DNA of 64,000 bases from Tridacna crocea (taxonomy: Eukaryota > Mollusca > Bivalvia > Cardiida > Cardiidae), in contig OX031062.1 of assembly GCA_943736015.1 (NCBI GenBank), positions 4,541,001 through 4,605,000 on the forward strand, given 5' to 3'. This document shows positions 22,101 to 29,995 of the stretch, one piece after another. The notes under the pieces were generated by a model. The model saw only the letters and a program-made list of their open reading frames with translations, was not told where the DNA came from and ran no database searches. Positions within the stretch are counted from its first letter, which is position 1, and every line of letters begins with the position of its first letter. The translations under genes and the position numbers were made by a program.

Positions 22101-25100
22101 TGTGTCCATCAGGGTAGAAAACACTGTGGGAAAAGGAGAAAATGCTGGTTACCAGCATTTTCTCCTTTTCCCACAATATTTTCTCAAAGCTTCTTTCTTA
22201 GGTTGTCAAAAGTAGGGATTGCGTGGTAATGGGTTAAAATTGGAGAGGACACTTACAGTTTTGTAATGGAAACTTCGAAATATCCTTACCTCTTTACCAC
22301 ATAAGTAGTTTTGTAGACTCAAGAAAGAAAAAAAAGCGATTGAAAACATTGTTGGAAAAAAGGAGAAAATGTTGGTAACCATCATTTTCTCCTTTTCCAA
22401 CAATATTTTCTACCCTATCAAAGATAGAAACCATCGTTTAAGCTACCTTTAAATTGTGGTCTGCAAATACTTACTATTTGGTTGAGTACAAAATATGTAA
22501 TTTGGTAAAGACTATATTCATTTTTGCCTTCTCCACAATCCACACTTTTTCTCATCGACAGGTAAAATGACCTCCAGGCATCCTATGCATCAGGACTTGT
22601 ATTATTTCCCATTTAGACCAGCAGACAGAATTGTCTGTGCATGGACAGCCATGGAGAAAGTCAACAGAGCCAATGGTTGTCTGGTGGTTCTACCTGGCAC
22701 TCATAAAGGGAAGTTACTCCAGCATGACTATCCAGAATGGGAGGTAACCAACTCATCAAAGTAGTTGGAGATTTCTGTTGACTTAACTCATTTTCAGTAT
22801 TTTAACTCATTAACAAATGACAACATTTTGGGCTTGTCCAAATCGAAAGCATTTTCAGATGACAAAATTAAAGTGAGTGAAAATTCTAAATTTATTTTGT
22901 GAACAGTAGAAAACACTGTGGGAAAAGGAGAAAATGCTGGTTACCAGGATTTTCTCCTTTTCCCACAATGTTTTCTAAATGCTTCTTTCTCAGTCGTCAA
23001 AAGTAGGGATTTGTAAAGTAATGTGTTAACTCCCTTTGTCACAGGATATGTATCAGATCTAGCTTTTCTATGTATGATTTTGATAAGACCACCAACATTT
23101 CGATTCACAGGCAGTCAGGAAATATGTTCCAGCGTGCTGGTCTTTTCTCATTTTTGAACTAAATCTTCATCAGATGACGATACTTTAGGCTGGCCCAAAT
23201 TGAAAACCCTTGCAGATCATGATACCTTGAAGGTGGCTTAAATGACAAAATTTATCCTTGATAGAATAGAAAACATTGTGGTTACCAGCATTTTTGTCTC
23301 TTCGCACAAAGTTTTCAAAAGCATTCTTCCTCAGGGTCGTTAAAAATCAAGACTGTAGGAAAAGGAGAATAACGGGTAATGGGTTAACATCTGTTGAGTC
23401 TTTATTGCAGAAGATAGATAAACCATCTTTTTATATATTGAGTAAAGCATATTCAAAATTTGAAGGTCATGCCACAAGTAAGAGACATTTTGAAAAACGG
23501 TCACTGTCTTTATTGAATTGTATGAAAAACAAAGTGGTTAAAGGAGGAATTGTTAGTTAATAGCAGTTCTTCCTTTCCCAAAATTTTATCAAACAACCTT
23601 ACCACAAAAAAAATGAACGTGCTCAGAAGTAATAACATAATTTATACTGACAAAAAAACCAATCTACTTTTTAAACAGGGAGGTGTAAACAAAATGTACC
23701 ATGGTGTTCGAGACTTCAGTCCAGACCTCCCCCGTGTTCACTTGGAGATGGAAGCTGGGGATACTGTGTTCTTTCATCCCTTGCTGATTCATGGATCAGG
23801 GGCCAACAAGACCCAGGGATTCAGGAAGGTGGCAATTCTATTATATCCCAAAGGACAAAATTTTGGACTAGACCAAATTGAAAGTGTTTGTAGTCAACAA
23901 ATCAAATGTAATGTGAATGATGATTTTTGTATTTGAAAGGGTAGAAAACATTGCTGGAGAGGGAGAAAATGCTGGTAACCAGCATTTTCTCCTTTTCTTA
24001 CAGTGTTTTCAAAAGCTTTCTTTCCCAGCATTGTAAAGACCAGGGATTGTCTGAGAAAGGATTAACTCTTTACCACACTATCCCAACTTTTAACGACCCT
24101 GAGAGAGAAGCCTTCTGAAAACATTGTTGAAAAAGGAGAAAATGCTGGTAACCAGCATTTTCTCCTTTTCCCACAATATTTTCTACCCTTTCCAAAACAA
24201 ACTTCCATTTTTCAGTCACATTCATTTTGTTGTCTGCTAATGCTTTAAATTTGGACCAGTCTAGAATTTTGTCGTTTGGTAAAGAGTTAAGCCTCAAAGC
24301 ACTTTTCAATTCTAAAAGTTCTTTTGTGGGCAGTGTGAAACTAAATCAGACTATACGAAACATGTAGACTGATCTTTGATCTACACTGTCCGTTCTGCTC
24401 TGCCATTCTGGCCAAAAGCAGCCATGGAAAAGCTGGTATTTTGCCAAACTGAAAGTGTCAATTTTTGTATGTGAACTCTTTACCAAATGATAAAAATTTT
24501 AGACTGGTCCAATTTGAAAGCATTTGCAGATGACAAATGTTAACCAGAAATTGAAATCAGTTTTAGGAGGATAGAAAACATTATGGGAAAAGGAGAAAAT
24601 GCTGGTTACCAGCATTTTCTCCTTTTCCCAGAATGCTTTCAAAAACCTTCTTTCCCAGAGTTGTTAAAAGTTGGTGTTGTGGGGTAAAGGGTTAATTGTG
24701 GGAATTTTCTTTGAAAGGGTAGAAAACATTGTTGGGAAAGGAGTTAATGCTGTTTACAGATTGTAATTTATCCACATTGGAAGGAATTGTAGGTAATAAT
24801 TTGAGTATGTCTCAAGTAAAGGAATTTGTTTACTCGGTTGTAAGGTCACACAGCTTAGTGAAACTTGTTTCCAAACTTGATGCTCACTTACCTGAGCTTT
24901 AGCTTTGAATGCAAATTTTTTGCATATACAGTAAAGTGAAAGGCAGCAAAGAAATACACAGTTACCATATATATTTACAGGCTATTTCCTGTCACTACTG
25001 TACAGGGAACTCGCATTTTGTCAGCATGAAAGGTACTGTACAGGAAACCATTGAGGATGAGGTGCTTGACATAGCCACGAAAAACACAGGAATCCCCAAA

Positions 25101-26124
25101 GACCAGATTAAATATGAGGTAATGCAGCTTTAGACAAAGGGCTATAGGTGAGAGAAAGAGATATGGAGGGAGGGATGGAGGGAGAGAGGAAGAGAGAGAG
25201 ACACACACACACATACAGAGAGAGAGAGAGAGAGAGAGATATGGGGGTGGCTTGCAGACAGTTAGAGGCAAACACAGAGAGACACGCACACAGAAAGAGA
25301 AACAAACATTCACACTTAAAAAGGTACACACACACACACTTACAGATAGTGATTTTTTCTATAGCTTTCTCAAATAACATTGAGTTGTAGGGAAGACCTA
25401 AATTAGAATGGTGGAGGAAAGGAAAATGTCCTTTTGGAATGGTCATTAACCCTTTCCTGAATATAGCCTTTGTCAATGACCCAGGTAGAAGGCTTTAACC
25501 CTTTACCCCATAAGGCATTTCTATTGTGTCTCTAATTGACCCTAAATTGCAGAAAGGATGAAGCCATTTTTTATGTGTTTATGACACCTTTTGATAGCAT
25601 AGAAAACATTGTGACAAAAGGTGAAATTGCTCGTCGCGAGCAATTTCACCTTTTGCCACAATGTTTTCCAAAGGCTCCTACAAGCAATGCGTTGAAATGA
25701 GTATCTATGGAGTAAAGGGTTAAAAGCCTAGTATTTTGTTGAATTATTGTGTAGAGCTTTTTCAGAGTCAACATATCATTAGAAAGAAAATGCAATCAAG
25801 TAAATGCTAATATACCATGGTGTCCATGGTCAGGAGGTAGAGCATTGGTCGTGCAACTGTAAGGTTCCGAGTTTGAGACAAGGGAGTAGGTGTCATCTAA
25901 GGGGTTCTTCATTGGCCCAAACATTCTGCACAAGTACTGGTGTAGGTCCGAAGAAGCAGAATCGAGAGAGATTAATAAAAGTTGCAAGAATTTTTTTCTC
26001 AATAGTAGTAAAACAAATATGTTTGAATATTCATATGAATGAAGTGCTGGTTTATTCTCAGGACATTTGGAAGTTCCGGTCCAGGCTGGTGAAAGGGAAG
26101 AAGTCTTGGGATAATGACTGGTAA
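13120..26124 (+). CDS. PHYH: Phytanoyl-CoA dioxygenase, peroxisomal (8 exons)
   Basis: Joined exons 13120-13177, 18126-18288, 19293-19461, 20622-20703, 22562-22743, 23679-23828, 24981-25118 and 26062-26124 give 1005 bp: 334 residues and a stop, close to the ~338 of the vertebrate enzyme. Family role: 2-oxoglutarate/Fe(II) dioxygenase that 2-hydroxylates phytanoyl-CoA in peroxisomal alpha-oxidation. Visible residues: PTS2-type R4-L5-x5-H11-I12 near the N-terminus; iron ligands H167-x-D169 and H256; R267 for 2-oxoglutarate. All sit 8 positions before the human H175, D177, H264 and R275. All junctions keep frame and have GT/AG. Introns are packed with MITEs in both orientations, one TRIM-like element and one SINE, yet no exon is broken. 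5' and 3' UTR ends were not determined. Confidence 0.95.
13395..13508 (-). mobile_element. TTAA-hairpin MITE right half
   Basis: TTGAGAAAAGGAGAAAATA palindrome followed by a degenerate right terminus ending GAGTTAA. Confidence 0.6.
13505..13725 (-). mobile_element. TTAA-hairpin MITE, strongly decayed
   Basis: Left TTAACTTTTTACTAAACAAC and GTAGAAAACATTGTGGACAA are recognisable; the right arm is diverged. Confidence 0.6.
13729..13910 (-). mobile_element. TTAA-hairpin MITE, strongly decayed
   Basis: TTTTTTTACCAGTGAATAAA left end, GAAAGAAAACATTGTTGC and CCAAAAGCCTTCTTTCTCAA; the palindrome is broken. Confidence 0.5.
13973..14198 (+). mobile_element. TTAA-hairpin MITE, type C
   Basis: TTAACCCTTTCCCAAACAAG left end, arms GAAATTGCTCGTCATGAGCA, right end TTTGGGAAAGGGTGAA. 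Confidence 0.88.
14234..14488 (-). mobile_element. Decayed TTAA-hairpin MITE with a second right arm
   Basis: The right arm occurs twice (GCATTTTCTCCCATTTCC near 14372 and GCATTTTCTCCCTTTTC near 14411), as in 44218-44478. Confidence 0.55.
14507..14546 (+). mobile_element. TTAA-hairpin MITE left-end fragment
   Basis: TTTTAACCCTTTATCATCAA directly before the next copy. Confidence 0.4.
14543..14768 (-). mobile_element. TTAA-hairpin MITE, type A (GGGGCGTCAAAAG variant)
   Basis: Both TTAA ends; palindrome with minor changes. Confidence 0.9.
14784..15006 (-). mobile_element. TTAA-hairpin MITE, type A, mutated target ends
   Basis: Ends have decayed to TTCA and TTGA; palindrome intact. Confidence 0.85.
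15013..15083 (+). mobile_element. TTAA-hairpin MITE central fragment
   Basis: GGAAAAGGAGAAAATACTGG, then a degenerate right arm and TTTTCTACCC. Confidence 0.5.
15084..15316 (-). mobile_element. TTAA-hairpin MITE, decayed palindrome
   Basis: TTAA left, TCAA right; the right arm is replaced by a T-rich run. Confidence 0.7.
15313..15582 (+). mobile_element. TTAA-hairpin MITE with triplicated loop region
   Basis: TCAA left, TTGA right. The inner arm GAAAATGCTGGTAACCAG is followed by two further GAAATGCTGG-type copies (15392-15440) before the right arm. Confidence 0.85.
15617..15695 (+). mobile_element. TTAA-hairpin MITE right-end fragment
   Basis: TTTGTTGTCTGCGCATCG to GGGTAGAGACGTAA. Confidence 0.45.
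15789..15968 (+). mobile_element. TTAA-hairpin MITE lacking its palindrome
   Basis: Both TTAA ends and both flanking halves are intact, but GAAAACA runs directly into GTGTTTTC: the ~50-bp palindrome is cleanly missing. Confidence 0.9.
16010..17113 (+). mobile_element. TTAA-hairpin MITE interrupted by a HINE
   Basis: The palindrome at 16014-16076 is cut after CTCCTTTTTCTC and resumes at 16990 with TCCCACAATG, running to a right TTAA at 17110-17113. The left terminus is not recognisable. Confidence 0.8.
16077..16989 (-). mobile_element. Pearl-like rolling-circle (HINE) element
   Basis: Read on minus: 5' ACAAGAGCGGCAAATTGTCG, hairpin-forming CCCGTCTTACCCC region, five ~155-bp core units (boundaries near 16920, 16767, 16610, 16453, 16296, 16139), a GCCCGCCCGCCC stretch and the 3' hairpin CCCGTCTTTGACGGG. 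Same family as 31992-32870. Confidence 0.8.
17178..17245. mobile_element. TTAA-hairpin MITE central fragment
   Basis: AGCATTGTGGGAAAAGGAG and TTTTCTCCTTTTCCCACA arms around an unrelated centre. Confidence 0.6.
17441..17671 (-). mobile_element. TTAA-hairpin MITE, type A
   Basis: Both TTAA ends; palindrome centre GGTTTACC has one inserted base. Confidence 0.9.
17730..17955 (-). mobile_element. TTAA-hairpin MITE, type A
   Basis: Left TTAA, nearly perfect palindrome, right TTAA decayed to TTTA. Confidence 0.87.
18126..18288 (+). CDS. PHYH: PHYH exon 2
   Basis: Encodes [19 protein letters not shown] and following, then [16 protein letters not shown], typical of the N-terminal part of the dioxygenase. 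Donor AG|gtaagt, phase 2. The in-frame ATG at 18128 could be an internal start that would lack PTS2. Confidence 0.92.
18303..18531 (+). mobile_element. TTAA-hairpin MITE 15 bp after a splice donor
   Basis: ACACAATCCCGAC left part (TTAA lost) begins ~15 bp downstream of the exon 2 donor; right TTAA present; the palindrome centre holds an extra CAGTTACC. Confidence 0.88.
18545..18660. repeat. GATCAAGATCAGA foldback repeat
   Basis: CAGTGTAGATCAAGATCAGA and CTGATCTTTGATCCACACTG form an inverted pair. Confidence 0.6.
18739..18967 (-). mobile_element. TTAA-hairpin MITE, type A
   Basis: Both TTAA ends; intact inner palindrome. Confidence 0.9.
18964..19117 (-). mobile_element. TTAA-hairpin MITE, left-truncated
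   Basis: From TTTGATAGGATGGAAAACAT through a mutated palindrome to the right TTAA. Confidence 0.7.
19184..19275 (+). mobile_element. TTAA-hairpin MITE left half next to an exon
   Basis: CACACAATCCCGAGTTTTG and GTGTGGGAAAAGAAGGAAAT are recognisable; the remnant ends ~17 bp before the exon 3 acceptor. Confidence 0.6.
19293..19461 (+). CDS. PHYH: PHYH exon 3
   Basis: Acceptor TTACAG; encodes [20 protein letters not shown] and on to WEYCSHPE. Donor GAG|gtgtag, phase 0. Confidence 0.95.
19538..19769 (+). mobile_element. TTAA-hairpin MITE, paired GAAGAAAA/TTTTCTTC arms
   Basis: Both TTAA ends. Both arms carry the same change (AAGAAG / CTTCTT), keeping the stem paired. Confidence 0.9.
19838..20065 (-). 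mobile_element. TTAA-hairpin MITE, type D
   Basis: Both TTAA ends with the TTTCCCAAACGGCAAATTGG subterminal form; palindrome centre GGTCACC. Confidence 0.9.
20331..20455 (-). mobile_element. Repeat mosaic with HINE 5' end
   Basis: A GCAAAGGGGGCTTAGTGCAT remnant, a MITE arm scrap, then 20412-20452, which on minus reads ACAAGAGGGCCAAGATGGCC, the 5' hairpin end of the 56818-59106 family. Confidence 0.6.
20622..20703 (+). CDS. PHYH: PHYH exon 4
   Basis: Encodes [20 protein letters not shown] through NKPPDP, phase 1 donor G|gtacct. Confidence 0.95.
20721..20948 (-). mobile_element. TTAA-hairpin MITE 18 bp after a splice donor
   Basis: Both TTAA ends; palindrome centre GGTTATC. It begins 18 bp after the end of PHYH exon 4. 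Confidence 0.9.
21044..21805 (+). mobile_element. TTAA-hairpin MITE, type B, interrupted by a TRIM-like element
   Basis: TTAACCCTTTATCCCATAGG left end, arms GTGAAATTGCTCGTCATGAG, right end AAAAGGGTTAA after the insertion at 21262-21790. Confidence 0.88.
21262..21790 (-). mobile_element. TRIM-like element with tRNA-like sequence in its LTRs
   Basis: Two 206-bp direct repeats (21262-21467, 21585-21790; by eye ~9 differences) flank 117 bp. On minus the repeats begin TGTTACGGGAGACC and end GTTCGTAAGA. The interior begins TGGGGGCTCTTCCGGGAT, a possible primer-binding site, and ends AAGAGGGGGTG, a possible polypurine tract, directly before the second repeat. GGAG flanks both sides of the insertion in the type B MITE. 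Each repeat contains a B box identical to GGTTCGAATCC (complement at 21330-21340, 21653-21663) and an A-box-like TGGCTCAGTGG (complement at 21373-21383, 21696-21706). No coding capacity. Confidence 0.7.
21926..21990. repeat. Foldback-MITE fragment (empty TTAA site)
   Basis: GAATATTCTTAAGGATGGTT then GGTGAATACAGATC, the complement of the family interrupted at 4531-5620. Confidence 0.6.
22010..22236 (-). mobile_element. TTAA-hairpin MITE, type A
   Basis: Both TTAA ends; palindrome intact in the inner part. Confidence 0.9.
22284..22513 (+). mobile_element. TTAA-hairpin MITE, paired TTGTTGG/CCAACAA arms
   Basis: Terminal TTAAs decayed. Left arm ATTGTTGGAAAA pairs with right arm TTTTCCAACAAT, and GTTGGTAACCATC is also nearly paired. 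Confidence 0.82.
22562..22743 (+). CDS. PHYH: PHYH exon 5 (iron-binding HxD)
   Basis: Encodes [20 protein letters not shown], containing H167-Q-D169, then VVLPGTHKG. Acceptor CGACAG, donor GAG|gtaacc. Confidence 0.97.
22802..23029 (-). mobile_element. TTAA-hairpin MITE, type A
   Basis: Both TTAA ends; arms CACTGTG/CACAATG, one unpaired site at the centre (CCAGGAT). Confidence 0.88.
23152..23386 (-). mobile_element. TTAA-hairpin MITE with left arm deleted
   Basis: ACATTGTG joins directly to GTTACCAGCA; the left arm is missing. Right TTAA present. Confidence 0.75.
23520..23600. mobile_element. Decayed MITE palindrome
   Basis: AGGAGGAATTGTTAGTTAAT and AGCAGTTCTTCCTTTCCC form a weak inverted pair. 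Confidence 0.35.
23679..23828 (+). CDS. PHYH: PHYH exon 6 (third iron ligand, 2OG Arg)
   Basis: Encodes [20 protein letters not shown] then GFRK. H256 completes the facial triad and R267 is the 2-oxoglutarate-binding Arg. Phase 0 on both sides. Confidence 0.97.
23845..24065 (-). mobile_element. TTAA-hairpin MITE close to an exon
   Basis: Begins ~17 bp after PHYH exon 6; left TTAA not recognisable, right TTAA shared with the next copy. Confidence 0.85.
24062..24290 (+). mobile_element. TTAA-hairpin MITE, type A
   Basis: Both TTAA ends; palindrome nearly complete. Confidence 0.9.
24310..24440. repeat. GATCAAGATCAGA foldback repeat
   Basis: CAGTGTGAAACTAAATCAGA and CTGATCTTTGATCTACACTG, the same family as 18545-18660. 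Confidence 0.55.
24472..24695 (-). mobile_element. TTAA-hairpin MITE, type A
   Basis: Left TTAA mutated to GTGA; palindrome intact; right TTAA present. Confidence 0.88.
24692..24760 (-). mobile_element. TTAA-hairpin MITE internal fragment
   Basis: TTGAAAGGGTAGAAAACATT and a short arm; the remainder is gone. Confidence 0.45.
24981..25118 (+). CDS. PHYH: PHYH exon 7
   Basis: Encodes [20 protein letters not shown] and a helical acidic stretch; phase 0, donor GAG|gtaatg. Confidence 0.94.
25141..25346. repeat. GA-rich and CA-rich simple repeats
   Basis: (GAGG/GAGA)n, then (CA)n and (GA)n tracts starting 23 bp after PHYH exon 7. Confidence 0.9.
25446..25494 (+). mobile_element. TTAA-hairpin MITE left-end fragment
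   Basis: TTAACCCTTTCCTGAATATA only. Confidence 0.4.
25495..25723 (+). mobile_element. TTAA-hairpin MITE, type B
   Basis: Both TTAA ends, 229 bp; centre GCTCGTCGCGAGC inside a perfect stem. The cleanest type B copy. Confidence 0.92.
25806..25990 (+). mobile_element. SINE, tRNA-like head
   Basis: GGAGGTAGAGCATTGGTCG head and conserved body ACATTCTGCACAAGTACTGG, GAAGCAGAATCGAGAGAG. A second copy lies inverted at 39047-39238. Confidence 0.65.
26062..26124 (+). CDS. PHYH: PHYH exon 8 (terminal)
   Basis: Encodes [20 protein letters not shown] and TAA. The acceptor TTTATTCTCAG fixes the start; the [12 protein letters not shown] motif matches the family C-terminus. Confidence 0.95.
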   Translation, partial: DIWKFRSRLVKGKKSWDNDW

Positions 26125-26189
26125 ACATGTGACAGAGGTAATGTTGATGTGCGAATTTATTCTTCAGTGACAATTTTTTTTAATCCTAT

Positions 26190-26416
26190 ACAACAAAAAA
26201 CTTTATTTGATAAAAGTCTGTAAAAGAATGTTTTTTAAAATGTGGGAAAAGGGGAAACTGGTGAAAACCAGCATTCTCTCCTTAGCCACAATACTGTTTC
26301 AAGCCTTTTAAAAACAAACCCCACCATTTCAAATTTAGTCACATTTAATTGATTCATCGACAGAAAAGGCTTTTGATTCCGACAAGTACAATTTTTTTTT
26401 CTTCTGTAACAAGTTA
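26190..26416 (+). mobile_element. Decayed TTAA-hairpin MITE
   Basis: GTGGGAAAAGGGGAAACTGG, CCAGCATTCTCTCCTTAGCC and a right end ACAAGTTAA. May lie in or near the PHYH 3' UTR. Confidence 0.6.
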
Positions 26417-27000
26417 AAGCAGTGATAGGTAATCAGCAAAACTGTCATTTATAAAGAGTGTCAAACTCTTGATTTTGTTATGGAATTTTTAAAAAGATGA
26501 TGCACTTGGAATTCTACTAAATTTCACCATTATTTGTTATAAAGCTACAAGAAATATTTGATCTTAGCTAAGTGGTGGCACAAATGTTTTTACACAATAA
26601 CTGTCTCTTTGTGATTGATAAAAAAAAAAAAGATAATGAATTCAGCTAAGTGTTTCTTTATTACGTATGTGTATTAGTCTATTAGTATTATTGATTTTTG
26701 TGTAAAAACTAAGAAAAATTTAGTTCTGTTGAATTCTTATGAATACTTATTTTAATGCCACTGTACATGTAATTTTAAACTATGATTAGGGATTGCATTT
26801 TCATGAAGTAGGATTTTCAATTGTGTGCTTATGATTTATTATTTTCATTATTAAAAAACAAGAATGAAATTAAATCTACATGGTATTAGCTATATGATGT
26901 ACAGGCAGAAATAGATTTGGTATGGGTAAGGGTTGAACCAAGTCAAAAATGCTAGATGTTGTAAACAAATTGATTTTATAATTTTTTTGGTCATTTTCTT
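26417..27000. other. AT-rich region downstream of PHYH
   Basis: No exon or repeat recognised. An ATTAAA near 26873 is a possible polyadenylation signal, but nothing confirms the transcript end. Confidence 0.3.
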
Positions 27001-27003
27001 CTG

Positions 27004-27229
27004 TTAACCCTTTACCACACGGCAAACTTTGGACAAGACCAAATTCAAAGCATTTTGCAGATTTCTAATTACCAGTTGCTAAAAAGATGATTTTTCTATA
27101 TGATAGAGTGAAAACATTGTGGAAAAGGAGAAAATGCTGGTAACCAGCATTTTCTCCTTTTCCCACATTGTTTTCAAAAGGCTTCTTTCCTGACCCGTTA
27201 AAACCAGGGATTGTTTGGGAAAGGGTTAA
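27004..27229 (-). mobile_element. TTAA-hairpin MITE, type D
   Basis: Both TTAA ends; GACCCGTTAAAACCAGGGAT right end; palindrome nearly perfect. Confidence 0.9.
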
Positions 27230-27250
27230 CTGCATTGGTTTTTATAAGAG

Positions 27251-27440
27251 TCAATTCTGTACCACACAATTCCAACCTTTTGAAAACATTGTGAGAAAAG
27301 GAGAAAATGCTGATAACGAGCATTTTCCCCTTTTCTCACAAAGTTTTCAGCTCTGTCGAGGAAAATTGTGTCATTTTTGCCATCTTTGGTGTCTGCAATT
27401 GCTTCCAATTTTGACATGTCCAAAATTTTGTTGTTTAGTT
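27251..27440 (+). mobile_element. TTAA-hairpin MITE, internally deleted, paired GTGAGAA/TTCTCAC
   Basis: TCAA left end; part of the left half missing; both arms carry the GAGAAAAG/CTTTTCTC pair. Confidence 0.75.
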
Positions 27441-27631
27441 TATCAGTTTATGAATTAGAAATCATAGAAAAGTTGTGTAAGACAAGTCAGCATATTAACT
27501 GTGTTACTCATTAGAACTGATGGAAAATTATTTTTGCTCACTTTTACTATTTTTGTTGGAAAAGACAAAAAAAAGTACTTATTTCTAAACCTCATGATTT
27601 ACTTTCACAAGATTTGTCATTGCATTTTACT

Positions 27632-27861
27632 TTAACCCTTTCCCAAATGGCAAATTTTGGACCAGATCAAATTTGAAAACATTTTGCAGATTTCAAATTA
27701 ACAGTTGCTAAAAAGATGATTTTTCTATATGATGGGGTAGAAAACATTGTGGGAAAAGGAGAAAATGCTGGTTACCAGCATTTTCTCCTTTTCCCACAAT
27801 GTTTTCAAAAGGCTTCTATTCCTGACCCGTAAAAACCAGGGATTGTTTGGGAAAGGGTTAA
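27632..27861 (-). mobile_element. TTAA-hairpin MITE, type D
   Basis: Both TTAA ends and a perfect palindrome. Confidence 0.92.
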
Positions 27862-27901
27862 ATGGGTATAATGATTATTTGATGTAGTCATTGTTATTGA
27901 T

Positions 27902-28219
27902 TATTATACCCACCCACAACCTAGTGTAGGGGGTATACTGGAATCGCCATGGCTGTCTGTCTGTCTGTCCATCTGTCTCTAGACACAAATTTGTCGGTAG
28001 CAATACTCCTACAGTTTTTCACGTACTAAACTGAAATTTATACACAGGGTTCCTATATATATATGAAGTTGTGCTTGTGCAATTTTCATGACCTGGCTAC
28101 GGAATTATCTCCCCTTGAACTTTTTTCTTACTTTTGTTCTTAACCATACTGCATTCTGTGATAAGAGACCTGTTTTTGTTGGAAGGAGCTGGTGGGGGGT
28201 ATATTCACGTTTATTGTTG
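27902..28219 (-). mobile_element. HINE-like element (ACTAGAGC family), 5' truncated
   Basis: On minus: AACAGGTCTCTTATCACAGA, GGGGAGATAATTCC, GGAACCCTGTGTATAAATTT, (GACA)n, CCATGGCGATTCCAGTATAC, and a 3' end GGGTATAATAA. Confidence 0.65.
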
Positions 28220-28436
28220 ATTGTTACGGTAATCTTGTATAAATTACTACTATATGTGCTAAATCTCCATTTTTATGGGCTGTTTATGGACGTTTGTGTG
28301 TAGTTTTTGTTAAATTTCCTTATATTTATTTTTAATGTTCAAGTTGTTATCCTACATGTTATAACAAGTCTGATTGGCTTTGATGTTGGCTACAAGTACA
28401 TCAGAGTAAACCAATAAGACAATGTGAATGACACCA

Positions 28437-28668
28437 TTAATCCTTTCTTATAACGAAACAGATTTTTGACTTGTCGAAATTGAAAGCATTTGCAAGTGAC
28501 ATAATTAAATGTAACTCAAAAGGGAAAAACTGTCTGACAAAAGGTAGAAAACATTGCAGGGAAAGGAGAATATGCTGGCTTTCAGCATTTTCTCCTTTTC
28601 CCACAGTGTCTTCAAAAGCTTTCTAGGTGATGGTTACTAAAACTAATGGTTGTGATGACATCAGTTAA
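28437..28668 (-). mobile_element. TTAA-hairpin MITE, diverged
   Basis: Both TTAA ends; palindrome partly mutated at the centre (GGCTTTCAGC). Confidence 0.85.
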
Positions 28669-28892
28669 CTCTTTACCATACAACCCTGACTTTTACCAAC
28701 CTTGGAAAGAAAGCCATCGAAAACATTGTGGGAAAAGAAGAAAATGCTGGTTAGCAGCATTTTCTTCTTTTTCTACAGTATTTTCTATTCTTTCCAAATC
28801 AAATTTCAGTTTTTGATTGACATTTATTTTGTTGTCTGCAAATGCTTTCAATTTGAACCAGTCTAAAAATGTGTTGTTTGGTAGAGATTTAA
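28665..28892 (+). mobile_element. TTAA-hairpin MITE, paired GAAGAAAA/TTTTCTTC arms
   Basis: Shares TTAA with the previous copy; centre GGTTAGC. Confidence 0.87.
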
Positions 28893-29017
28893 GGCATCAA
28901 GCTAGTGATTAGCAGGAAAAAGTGTCAACTTAAATGTACATCCAACTACCCAAAACACTTAAGAACTGTGGATCTGGTATGCATCATGTTTTGCAAAACC
29001 AAAGGTAAACCGAAGCT

Positions 29018-29085
29018 TAAGTAGTCATCTGCAAATGCTTTCAGTTTGGACAAGTTCAAGAGTTTATTATATGGTAAAGAGTTAA
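29018..29085 (+). mobile_element. TTAA-hairpin MITE right-end fragment
   Basis: GTCATCTGCAAATGCTTTCA to GAGTTAA. Confidence 0.55.
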
Positions 29086-29278
29086 AGGAGTAGACAATTG
29101 AAATCATTGAGGGAAAAGGAGAAATGCAAGAGGCTATAATTTCTCCATTTCCCCCCGTCTTTTCATCTGTTCAAAGACAAATTGGATCGAAGGAACCACA
29201 AATACTTATAATTTACTGTCTGTGGCTGCTTCAAATATGGATATATTGAAATTTTCATTTTCTGGTAAACAGTTTTGA
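29082..29278 (+). mobile_element. Decayed TTAA-hairpin MITE
   Basis: TTGAGGGAAAAGGAGAAATG, ATTTCTCCATTTCCCCCC, and a weak right half. Confidence 0.55.
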
Positions 29279-29990
29279 TAAGAAATTAAGGATTCTTGAC
29301 ATGATCTATTTATGACTGTATTCTGACAATCGAGTATGTTTTGAAGCCTTTATGAATATTCCAAAGAATAAGAAATAAAATGTGATATGTTTGAATAAAA
29401 TTGAAAATAATCCACATTCTCCTTTTTATTTTTTTTTATTTATTTATTTAATTTTTTTTTTTTTTTTTTTTTTTTGGGGGGGGGGGGGAAAGGGAACAAA
29501 GTGACATTTACAGAAGTTGGGTCAGTTATTCTAATACCCATCTTTCTTTGTCCTGTTGTAGACAATTTTGGAAAACATTGACGAAAAGGGGGATTTCCTA
29601 CAAGGAGCAGCATTTCCTGTTCAGACAAGTTTTTGTAAAATATCAAAGTTGTTGATAGTAATGTGGGAAAGCAGCCAGTGGCTTGGAAAGATAATTGTTC
29701 ATAGTACCGGTAAATGAAAATTTATGACAGCATGGATAGGTACACAGGGTACAGTGATATAAATGAAATACAGTTTAAAAAACAATCAAATGTCTTCTTG
29801 TCCTCAAGTCTTTAGGCTTGGGACTGCGCAGCAAAGTACATGTACTAACTGGTAAAAATGATGACTAAAACAACACATTCTGTTGGAATTCTTTTTTTGT
29901 GAGTGTAATTGCAAGAGAATAAATAAGTGTATACAGTTATTATTTACAGAAATATTTGAATATAACTTCTCCATCCGCATGTATCCAATT
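29279..29990. other. AT-rich sequence with a poly(T)-poly(G) tract
   Basis: A homopolymeric T then G run at 29451-29488. GTGGGAAAGCAGCCAGTGGC at ~29663 is a remnant of the SINE-like repeat at 3400-3622. Otherwise nothing recognised. Confidence 0.5.
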
Positions 29991-29995
29991 TATTT

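Noticed and set aside
24975-25476. Minus-strand frames rich in Ser/Leu/Cys
   Set aside because: They arise from the GA/CA simple repeats and the antisense of PHYH exon 7.
25804-26060. 106-codon plus-strand frame ending in PHYH exon 8 as a separate gene
   Set aside because: Only the last 20 codons are coding; the upstream part is SINE and intron, and the acceptor at 26061 explains the exon.
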